Assembly (NCBI GenBank): GCA_964519585.1
Contig: CAZFIO010000088.1
Location: 1-9,104 of the forward strand
Length of the DNA stretch: 9,104 bases
Direction of reading: 5' to 3'
DNA from: CAZFIO01 sp964519585
GTDB taxonomy: Bacteria > Bacillota > Clostridia > Tissierellales > Tissierellaceae
Below, piece after piece: positions 1-5,155 of the stretch. How positions within the stretch are numbered: position 1 is the first letter of the stretch; each line of letters starts with the position of its first letter. Position numbers and translations under genes: made by a program. Below the pieces are notes generated by a model. It saw nothing but the letters and a program-made list of their open reading frames with translations. It was not told where the DNA came from and ran no database searches.

Positions 1-47
1 GTAATCTTTTTATTTATTTTTTATTTATTAGATTGACTTTTACTAGC

Positions 48-124
48 TGGTCTACAGCTGACCTATCGGTTGTCTATTGCTTGACCATTGCTTGACCATA
101 GCTTGGCTATTGCTTGGCTATCGT
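48..124 (+). repeat. Degenerate 11-bp tandem repeat array (7 units)
   Basis: Seven consecutive 11-mers can be read from position 48, starting at 48, 59, 70, 81, 92, 103 and 114, followed by a decayed partial unit to about 130. The best units are TTGACCATTGC (81-91) and TTGACCATAGC (92-102). The first two units are more diverged. The consensus is roughly TTGaCyATtGC. The array ends about 18 bp before the hydrolase Shine-Dalgarno, so it occupies the promoter or leader of that gene. Each unit starts with a TTGACC or TTGGCT hexamer that resembles a -35 box, but no well-placed -10 was found, so no promoter is claimed. A second array with the same period lies at 7492-7546. The region before it (1-42) is AT-rich with T-runs and no visible gene. 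Confidence 0.8.
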
Positions 125-159
125 TTAAAGGGTATTATATTAGAAAGGGGATGATAAAA

Positions 160-1074
160 ATGGAAAAGGGCTTCTTTATTCAGGGAAATGATGGTTGGCA
201 AATATATCTTAGGGTATGGGATCAGGTGGAAAATCCTTTGGGTATTGTCCAAATTTTCCATGGCATGGCTGAACATGGGGGTAGATATGCAGACTTTGCT
301 AAATATTTGAATTCAAAAGGCTATATAGTATATGCAGATGATCATAGGGGCCATGGGCTATCCCTTGGGGAAAATAAGGTTTTGGCCTATGTAGGTGAAG
401 ATGGATTTAACAATATTGTGGAGGATGAAAGAATTATCTCACTTATGATTAAGGAAAAATATAAGGGTCTACCCCTCTATATATTTGCCCATAGTTTTGG
501 GTCTTTTATAGGTCAGGAATATATTCTTAGATATTCAAATGAAATAAGTGGAATAATACTTTCTGGTTCCGCCAAGCAGGATGGACCTGAGATTAAGGCA
601 GGGGGTTTCCTAGCCTCTGTACAAAGTTCTATTTTTCATGATTGGAAGCCTGCGAAACTTCTTGATAGGCTTTCCTTTGGATCTTATAATGATAAGGTTG
701 ATAATAAGAGAACTAAATTTGACTGGCTTTCTAGGGACCAAGCACAAGTAGATAAATATATAGAAGATGACTTATCTGGCTATATTTCCCCAGTAAACTT
801 CTATTATAATCTATTCAAGGGTCTAAAAAACTTATATAAGCCAGAGAGATTAAAGGGTATAAATAAGGATCTTCCTATATTAATCCTATCTGGTCATATG
901 GATCCAGTAGGTAAATATGGAGGCTCTTTAAAGGAATTGTATAAGACCTATAATGATATAGGCCTAAAAGATGTATTGCTTAAGCTATACCAAGGTGGAA
1001 GGCATGAATTACTTAATGAAATAAATAAAGATGAAGTCTATGATTTTATATATGAATGGATAAAAGCTAGGTAA
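160..1074 (+). CDS. Alpha/beta hydrolase, monoacylglycerol lipase / lysophospholipase-like
   Basis: The 304-residue product belongs to the Hydrolase_4 (monoglyceride lipase, PldB-like) family, which are serine esterases acting on monoacylglycerols or lysophospholipids. Visible landmarks are the oxyanion-hole HG at residues 34-35, DHRGHG at 61-66, the nucleophile elbow AHSFG at 110-114 (Ser112; the first Gly of GxSxG is Ala), the probable acid Asp248 in GHMDPVG, and the catalytic His282 in GGRHEL. Length is normal for the family. There is no signal peptide or membrane segment, so it is probably cytoplasmic. The ATG at 160 is chosen because AGAAAGGGG (142-150) sits 9 nt upstream. An in-frame ATG at 151 directly abuts that site, and the open frame back to 88 runs through the tandem repeat. 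It is a single gene converging on the transporter. The exact substrate cannot be read from sequence. Confidence 0.9.
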   Translation: MEKGFFIQGNDGWQIYLRVWDQVENPLGIVQIFHGMAEHGGRYADFAKYLNSKGYIVYADDHRGHGLSLGENKVLAYVGEDGFNNIVEDERIISLMIKEKYKGLPLYIFAHSFGSFIGQEYILRYSNEISGIILSGSAKQDGPEIKAGGFLASVQSSIFHDWKPAKLLDRLSFGSYNDKVDNKRTKFDWLSRDQAQVDKYIEDDLSGYISPVNFYYNLFKGLKNLYKPERLKGINKDLPILILSGHMDPVGKYGGSLKELYKTYNDIGLKDVLLKLYQGGRHELLNEINKDEVYDFIYEWIKAR

Positions 1075-1089
1075 AGTTACCTAGCTTTT
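1062..1089. terminator. Bidirectional terminator between convergent genes, overlapping a stop codon
   Basis: A perfect inverted repeat has 13-bp arms (1062-1074 and 1077-1089) around a 2-nt centre, so the real RNA loop would be slightly larger. The arms begin with AAAA and end with TTTT, which gives a short U-tract on either strand. The TAA of the hydrolase is the last three bases of the left arm. The transporter stop lies 27 bp beyond the right arm, so one element can serve both convergent transcripts. Confidence 0.8.
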
Positions 1090-1115
1090 ATTATCATTAA
1101 CATTTAAGTTTATAT

Positions 1116-2468
1116 TTAACCTATTCCACCTAGCAGAACTCCGGCTACATAGATTACTATTGTAACTATTACAAATACATACTTTGTCATTGGCTCAAAC
1201 CATCCGCCAACCTTACCTTCTCTACCTTTTTCAATTTCAGTCTTGGCATAGTCAACACCAAATACCCAGTAAAGCATAACAGCTGCAAGTACTCCACCAA
1301 TTGGGTTAATGTATATGGAAACAACATCCATCCACTCTCCAACTATACCTTGGATCAATAAACTTGCAACTAGTCCTAAAACTCCAATAGTAACTGTAGC
1401 TTTAGTTCTGGAAAATTTAAACTCATCTTGTAGGGCTGCTATAGATGTTTCGTATAAGTTTACTATAGATGTAATAGCTGCAAAGGAAACTGCCACAAAG
1501 AATACTATAGTAACTACTACACCACCTGGCATGGCTTTAAATAAATTAGGAAGATGTATAAACATCAGTCCAGGTCCACCTTCTGCTAACTGACTTCCTG
1601 TAGTAGCAATAGCAGGAATGATTACAAAAGCTGCTAATAGGGCTGCCAAAGTATCAAATACTGCTATGATTATTGAATTTGATAGTATATCTTCCTTTTC
1701 ATTTAAATATGAACCAAATATAACTGTTCCACTTCCACCTAGTGATAAGGAGAAGAAGGCTTGACCCAGTGCAAAAATCCAAACCTTAGGATCCACTAAA
1801 CCCTTTGGATCAATGGTAAATATATACTTGTATCCTTCTGAAGCCCCTGGTAATGTAGAAATATAAATAGCCAATCCTATAAATAGTAGGAAGAATAATG
1901 GCATCATTATCTTGTTTACTTTTTCTATACCGTTGGAGATACCTGCATTCATTATTACAAAGCAAACTATAATTGCAATAAATACCCACAAGGTATTGCC
2001 AAAGGATGAAGCCATTCCACCAAATGCTGCACCAAACTCATCTATAGACCCTGGTGCTAGGGTTGCTCCTGTAAAAGAACCAAAGGTGTACTTTAGAATC
2101 CATCCTACAACAACAGTGTAACCTATAGCCAGTAGTAAACTTGCAATTGTTGGAATATAACCTAAAACATTTCCAACCTTTTTGTCCTTGCCCACTGATT
2201 CCATGGCGTTTCCAAAAGCTCCTATAGGACCACTTTTGTTAGCTCTACCTAATGTCATCTCACTGAAAACACCTGTATAACCTATTATAAGTACGAAAAA
2301 TAAATATGGAATGATAAATGTGCCTCCACCATATAGAGATACTCTAGTTGGGAAGAGCCAAATATTCCCCATTCCTACAGATGAGCCAACACAAGCTAAT
2401 ATGAAACCCCAGCGATCCTTAAAACTGTCTCTACCACCATTCTCAAGACTAACCTGATTTTTACTCAT
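1116..2468 (-). CDS. Sodium-dependent transporter, NSS (SNF) family
   Basis: The 450-residue, highly hydrophobic protein belongs to the neurotransmitter:sodium symporter family (LeuT/MhsT type), which couples Na+ entry to uptake of amino acids or related compounds across the cytoplasmic membrane. Its length matches the shorter, MhsT-like bacterial members. TM1 holds the family signature VGMGNIWLFP (31-40), with Asn35 at the Na1-site position. GGGTFIIPYL follows at 47-56. TM6 has FFSLSLGGSG (238-247) at the unwound, substrate-binding region. The TM10 area carries Asp381 at the likely LeuT Asp404 position. The usual TM1 Arg (LeuT Arg30) is Leu38 here. The start at 2468 is favoured by AAAAGGGGTGAA three bases before the ATG; the frame could extend 10 codons to 2498 but has no ribosome site there. 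The substrate is unknown and no biosynthetic neighbour hints at it. Confidence 0.93.
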   Translation of the reverse strand: MSKNQVSLENGGRDSFKDRWGFILACVGSSVGMGNIWLFPTRVSLYGGGTFIIPYLFFVLIIGYTGVFSEMTLGRANKSGPIGAFGNAMESVGKDKKVGNVLGYIPTIASLLLAIGYTVVVGWILKYTFGSFTGATLAPGSIDEFGAAFGGMASSFGNTLWVFIAIIVCFVIMNAGISNGIEKVNKIMMPLFFLLFIGLAIYISTLPGASEGYKYIFTIDPKGLVDPKVWIFALGQAFFSLSLGGSGTVIFGSYLNEKEDILSNSIIIAVFDTLAALLAAFVIIPAIATTGSQLAEGGPGLMFIHLPNLFKAMPGGVVVTIVFFVAVSFAAITSIVNLYETSIAALQDEFKFSRTKATVTIGVLGLVASLLIQGIVGEWMDVVSIYINPIGGVLAAVMLYWVFGVDYAKTEIEKGREGKVGGWFEPMTKYVFVIVTIVIYVAGVLLGGIG

Positions 2469-2491
2469 AAATTCACCCCTTTTTATATTTA

Positions 2492-2519
2492 AAAACATTT
2501 ATAATTTTGAAAATGTTTT
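2492..2519 (-). promoter_or_regulatory. Inverted repeat in transporter leader
   Basis: Perfect 9-bp arms, AAAACATTT and AAATGTTTT (2492-2500 and 2511-2519), flank a 10-nt spacer. The right end lies just ahead of the Shine-Dalgarno of the transporter. The arms are nearly all A/T, so an RNA hairpin would be weak, and a protein operator is equally possible. No known riboswitch class is recognised here. Confidence 0.35.
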
Positions 2520-2538
2520 CTTGATTATAATTTATCAC

Positions 2539-2558
2539 AATGCAAATAGTTTTGCAAT
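2539..2558 (-). promoter_or_regulatory. Candidate operator upstream of the transporter
   Basis: An imperfect 8-4-8 inverted repeat, AATGCAAA (2539-2546) and TTTGCAAT (2551-2558), has one mismatched outer pair. It overlaps a possible weak minus-strand promoter, TTGCAA (2552-2557) with 17 bp to TAAATT (2529-2534), so a bound repressor could block transcription. The position suggests regulation of the NSS transporter. The binding protein is unknown. Confidence 0.35.
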
Positions 2559-2614
2559 GCCTATTTTGTATCATGCATCATGTTTTAAGTATTTACTATC
2601 TTGATTTATATAAT

Positions 2615-2645
2615 AGTATATCATAATTATTTGATAGGTTTTCAA
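2615..2645 (-). promoter_or_regulatory. Candidate promoter of the transporter gene
   Basis: On the minus strand, TTGAAA (2640-2645) is followed by TATACT (2615-2620). Both are one base from the sigma-A consensus, but the spacer is 19 bp, longer than ideal. GATATA, two bases upstream, gives a 17-bp spacer with a poorer -10. Use of this site would give a leader of about 140 nt containing both inverted repeats at 2492-2519 and 2539-2558. Confidence 0.35.
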
Positions 2646-2774
2646 ATATTTTATACAATATGATAAACTATGAAATATACCTAGCTTAAAACTTCTAGTA
2701 ATGGAGAGAAGAAAATGGATAGGTAATCTAATAAAAAAATGTTTATAATTTTTATGAAGATATAGCGAAAGATG

Positions 2775-2810
2775 AAAAAACAGTTGGGATTGGGTTGTGG
2801 CAATCCCCAA
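2775..2810 (-). terminator. Intrinsic terminator downstream of the deaminase
   Basis: Read on the minus strand, a stem of TTGGG/ATTG against CAATCCCAA (9 bp with a single bulged base, loop of 8) is followed after CTG by six Ts. It lies about 80 nt past the deaminase stop and faces the right way to end that transcript. Between it and the deaminase stop only the hairpin at 2865-2893 is seen. From here to the transporter start (2469-2774) there is no gene, only the regulatory candidates listed separately. Confidence 0.7.
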
Positions 2811-2864
2811 GAAATGATAAGATTAAAAAATATATATCTAATGCTCATATTTTGGCTTATAAGT

Positions 2865-2893
2865 ATAATCCAGTGGATAGACCACTGGATTAT
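2865..2893. terminator. Perfect 12-bp hairpin overlapping the deaminase stop codon
   Basis: ATAATCCAGTGG (2865-2876) and its exact complement (2882-2893) flank a 5-nt loop. The deaminase TAA (2890-2892) lies in one arm. On the minus strand the following sequence is only weakly T-rich. On the plus strand it is followed by a T-rich stretch (2894-2909) that is coding on the other strand. It may act as an RNA 3'-end stabiliser or a first weak terminator ahead of the stronger one at 2775-2810. Confidence 0.55.
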
Positions 2894-3351
2894 CTTTCTT
2901 TATTTTTAGTCAAGACCTTCATAGGATTAAACTCGTCATTTTTTATAGGTATATGTTTAATTTCTAGGCCAATAGCATCCCTCTTTCCCTTAAGGTATTC
3001 ATATATATCTATGGATATGGTACTTCCACTAGCTTCTGAGGCTTCTTCAAGAGAGTTTGCATAGACAAGTTTCTTAATCCCTGACATCATAATTGCACCA
3101 AAGCACATTGGACAGGGATGGCCACTAGCATAAATTGTACAGTCAGATAAGTCGATTCTACCTAAGTTTTTTTGTGCTTCACGAATGGCTATTAGTTCCG
3201 CATGACCAGAGACATCTGGACTTATATGGGTTGTATTTACTCCACTTCCCACTATTTCTCCATCCCTAACTACCACCGATCCATAAGGGGAGCCACCTTC
3301 TTCAATATTTTCTAAGGCCAAATTAATGGCAATATCAATAAATTTTGACAT
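2890..3351 (-). CDS. Nucleoside/nucleobase deaminase, guanine deaminase-like
   Basis: The 153-residue protein has the zinc-dependent cytidine/deoxycytidylate deaminase fold (COG0590). The zinc site is visible as HAE at residues 50-52 (His50 ligand, Glu52 proton shuttle) and PCPMC at 79-83 (Cys80 and Cys83 ligands). Size, the GxVVV...GEIVGSG-type N-terminus and a C-terminal tail ending around FNPMKV resemble the small GuaD-type guanine deaminases of Firmicutes more than TadA. A purine deamination role is therefore inferred, but substrate is not certain. Position 78, ahead of the Pro-Cys, is His (SGHPC), where GuaD and TadA proteins usually have Glu. The ATG at 3351 is forced: an in-frame TAG lies three codons upstream and the next internal Met is residue 82. 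The strong Shine-Dalgarno is 32 nt away across a hairpin (see 3352-3394). The gene is separated from the upstream LCP gene by a terminator. Confidence 0.88.
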   Translation of the reverse strand: MSKFIDIAINLALENIEEGGSPYGSVVVRDGEIVGSGVNTTHISPDVSGHAELIAIREAQKNLGRIDLSDCTIYASGHPCPMCFGAIMMSGIKKLVYANSLEEASEASGSTISIDIYEYLKGKRDAIGLEIKHIPIKNDEFNPMKVLTKNKER

Positions 3352-3394
3352 AGTTAGCTAGCATATTTCCAATGCTAGACTTCTCACCACCTTT
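3352..3394 (-). promoter_or_regulatory. Hairpin-spaced ribosome binding site of the deaminase
   Basis: On the minus strand AAAGGTGGTGA (3384-3394) matches the anti-Shine-Dalgarno complement with one mismatch, yet the start codon is 32 nt away. Between them lies a perfect 7-bp inverted repeat, CTAGCAT (3372-3378) and ATGCTAG (3358-3364), with a 7-nt loop. If the 21-nt hairpin forms, 5 + 6 nt of unpaired spacing remain, close to a normal distance. The stretch also offers a 9-codon mini-ORF from the ATG at 3364 that overlaps the real start in another frame. Hairpin bridging of a distant Shine-Dalgarno is known from phage T4 gene 38. Confidence 0.6.
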
Positions 3395-3420
3395 CTTTTC
3401 TTACTTATACCCAAATATGC

Positions 3421-3461
3421 AAAAAATATAAAGGGATGCATGATAAAAATCCTTGCACCCC
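3421..3461 (-). terminator. Intrinsic terminator of the LCP gene
   Basis: Read on the minus strand, GGGGTGCA (3454-3461) pairs with TGCATCCC (3433-3440) through one G-T wobble, with a 13-nt loop. It is followed by TTTATATTTTTT. Flanking AAAG/CTTT bases can lengthen the stem. It begins 16 bp beyond the LCP stop. It sits about 25 bp ahead of the deaminase Shine-Dalgarno, so the deaminase is expressed either by read-through or from a promoter overlapping this element. No good promoter was seen. Confidence 0.7.
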
Positions 3462-3477
3462 TCTTTATAGCATATAA

Positions 3478-5022
3478 CTAACCTTTATATTCTATTTCTT
3501 CCTCTTTATCCCCTTCATCCGGGTCCTTGATATCCTCTTCTGGATCTTTTATTCCTGGGTCTTTGTCACCTGGATCCTTATCAATCGGTTCTTTCTCATC
3601 TGGATCTTTTGTCCCTGGGTCTTTTCCACCTGGTTCTTTTTCATCTGGATCCTTTCCCCCTGGATCTTTTCCACCTGGTTCTTTTTCTTCTGGATCCTTA
3701 CCTTCCGGGTCCTTTTCATCTGGTTCTTTCTCTCCTACTACTGTTATATCTATAGACTGAGATAAACCACCTATGCTTACACTTATGCTTGCCACTCCAG
3801 GACTTTTACCAATCACTACCCCTTCTCCAGTAACTATGGCTACTTCATTGTTGGTTGATCCGTAGACTATATCTCTTGAATTAAATCTTTTGTGGTTGTT
3901 TACATTGCTAGATCCTTCAGCTACAATTATTCCTTCCCCGCCTACCTCTAATATATTATTGCTTATGCTTGCATAAAAAGACTCTACTACTTCTCTTAAG
4001 GGGTCTTGTTTATCTGGGCTAACCTTTATTTTAAATAGTTCCTCTATTAATTCTACCCTCTTTTTCTGGTTAACTATCCAGTAGGATATATGGTTATATT
4101 CCCCGAAATCCCCAGGCAACATATGCATCCTTATATTTTCCTTGTTTAAGTCCTTGCCAAATAGGGCTAGGGCAGATAGTTGGTTGAAATCCATATTTGT
4201 ATCTATGTTGTCCATGAGACTTTTATATATTTTAGGTAAGGATTTAAACATATTTGACTTTTTCAGGGTATTAAAGATAGACATTATGATGTTTTGCTGG
4301 TTTCTTACCCTGTCTATATCTCCATCCCTTAGTCTCCTATGTCTAGCATAACCTAACAGGGTCTTACCATCCATAATTTGAAGGCCTTTTTTTACATGGA
4401 CCCCTCTTTTTGCATCTGTAGCATCAGCAGGCACATCAATCTCTACCCCACCAAGGGCCTCAACAATTTCTACAACTACATCCATATCTACACCTATATA
4501 GTAGTATATAGGGATTCCTCCTAGCAAATTTTTAGTAGTATCTAGCAGGTTCTTATACCCGCTGGCATTTTTGTCATCTTTTCCATCTATATAACCATAT
4601 ACATAGGCGGAGTTGAACTTGTCCTTATTTCCCCTATTGGCTAGGGTTACATAAGAGTCCCTTGGTATAGACAACATATCCACTGTCTCTTTTTCTAAAT
4701 TTATACTTAATAGTATATTAGTATCCGTTCTAAAAACACTTTCTGTTTTACTTCTACCCTTGTCTCTATCAAATCCAACCATAAGAATATTTATAGTATT
4801 CCTATCAAATTGACCGTTTATATCTATATCTGGGTCTTCTTCACCCTTATCCTTATCCTTAGGTATAAATAAATCATGTGGATTTTTTAATTTGTTATAA
4901 TGCCTAAATCCTAGAATTGTTAATAGTCCTACGAAAATTACTATAGCAACACATATGTATATAAATCTCTTTTTTCTTAGTTTCTGATTTACTCTTTGGC
5001 GCTTACTAGATGTTCTACCCAT
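3478..5022 (-). CDS. LCP family (LytR-CpsA-Psr) cell-wall glycopolymer transferase with Ig-like domain and repeat tail
   Basis: The 514-residue membrane-anchored enzyme is of the family that transfers lipid-linked anionic glycopolymers (teichoic acid-like or capsular) onto peptidoglycan outside the cell. A basic N-terminus and one membrane helix (about 20-38) precede the LCP domain (about 75-250). Phosphate- and metal-binding motifs are intact: RTDT (98-101), IPRDS (119-123), and YARHRRLRDGDIDRVRNQQ (225-243). A bacterial Ig-like (Big2-type) module follows at about 353-430, then 13 uninterrupted xK(D/E)Px pentapeptides (431-495) and a short acidic end, EEEIEYKG. There is no sorting signal after the repeats. 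The start at 5022 is supported by AGAAAGGA 10 nt upstream; the open frame reaches 5106 without a ribosome site. It lies just after the sigma/anti-sigma terminator, so it is probably a separate unit. The LCP call is secure; the Ig-like module is a moderate call. Confidence 0.93.
   Translation of the reverse strand: MGRTSSKRQRVNQKLRKKRFIYICVAIVIFVGLLTILGFRHYNKLKNPHDLFIPKDKDKGEEDPDIDINGQFDRNTINILMVGFDRDKGRSKTESVFRTDTNILLSINLEKETVDMLSIPRDSYVTLANRGNKDKFNSAYVYGYIDGKDDKNASGYKNLLDTTKNLLGGIPIYYYIGVDMDVVVEIVEALGGVEIDVPADATDAKRGVHVKKGLQIMDGKTLLGYARHRRLRDGDIDRVRNQQNIIMSIFNTLKKSNMFKSLPKIYKSLMDNIDTNMDFNQLSALALFGKDLNKENIRMHMLPGDFGEYNHISYWIVNQKKRVELIEELFKIKVSPDKQDPLREVVESFYASISNNILEVGGEGIIVAEGSSNVNNHKRFNSRDIVYGSTNNEVAIVTGEGVVIGKSPGVASISVSIGGLSQSIDITVVGEKEPDEKDPEGKDPEEKEPGGKDPGGKDPDEKEPGGKDPGTKDPDEKEPIDKDPGDKDPGIKDPEEDIKDPDEGDKEEEIEYKG
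3538..3732 (-). repeat. 15-bp coding repeats in a 45-bp higher-order unit
   Basis: Thirteen 15-bp units encode xK(D/E)Px pentapeptides. Twelve of them group into four 45-bp units (3553-3732), each starting EKEP: EKEPDEKDPEGKDPE, EKEPGGKDPGGKDPD, EKEPGGKDPGTKDPD and EKEPIDKDPGDKDPG. The two central 45-mers (3643-3687 and 3598-3642) differ at only 4 of 45 bases, consistent with recent duplication. All period lengths are multiples of three, so copy-number change would keep the frame. The product is a strongly charged, Pro/Gly-rich extended tail. Confidence 0.9.
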
Positions 5023-5049
5023 ATTACAAGCATCCTTTCTTACTAATAT

Positions 5050-5062
5050 AATTTTTATTATA
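5050..5062 (-). promoter_or_regulatory. Candidate -10 region for the LCP gene
   Basis: A perfect TATAAT occurs on the minus strand at 5057-5062, between the upstream terminator and the LCP start. It would give a leader of about 28 nt that includes the Shine-Dalgarno. No good -35 lies at 16-18 bp, so this is only a partial promoter. Confidence 0.35.
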
Positions 5063-5104
5063 TACCTTTTGTAAGCAAAATGCATTAGTTTTAAAAAGAT
5101 TAAC

Positions 5105-5135
5105 AAAAAATGGTCCTAGGAATATTCCTGGACCA
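5105..5135 (-). terminator. Intrinsic terminator of the sigma/anti-sigma operon
   Basis: TGGTCC (5111-5116) pairs with GGACCA (5130-5135). The stem continues, past one bulged T, through a palindromic AGGAATATTCCT core. On the minus strand it is followed by six Ts (5105-5110). It lies 21 bp past the stop of the anti-sigma gene and before the LCP promoter region, so it isolates the two units. Confidence 0.85.
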
Positions 5136-5155
5136 CTTTAGAATTTAATTAATGC

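Noticed and set aside
48..124. Short CRISPR-like array
   Set aside because: Units are contiguous 11-mers without spacers, and no cas gene is present. The same holds for 7492-7546.
88..159. Extension of the hydrolase reading frame upstream to 88
   Set aside because: The extra 24 codons translate the 11-bp repeat array, and the only good Shine-Dalgarno serves the ATG at 160.
2571..2810. 79-codon minus-strand frame upstream of the transporter
   Set aside because: Low-complexity composition, no recognisable family, no Shine-Dalgarno, and it covers a terminator and a candidate promoter.
2500..2860. Riboswitch or T-box ahead of the transporter
   Set aside because: No conserved core of a known class (T-box, glycine, SAM, c-di-GMP) was recognised; only simple inverted repeats are present.
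2740..2890. Possible plus-strand transcript or decayed gene (frame around EDIAKDEKTVGIGLWQ)
   Set aside because: There is no start codon with a ribosome site, and an upstream stop closes the frame. The hairpin at 2784-2810 is better explained as the minus-strand terminator of the deaminase.
3527..3760. Plus-strand frame made of Ser-Gly-Ser-Phe repeats
   Set aside because: It is the antisense shadow of the pentapeptide repeats in the LCP gene.
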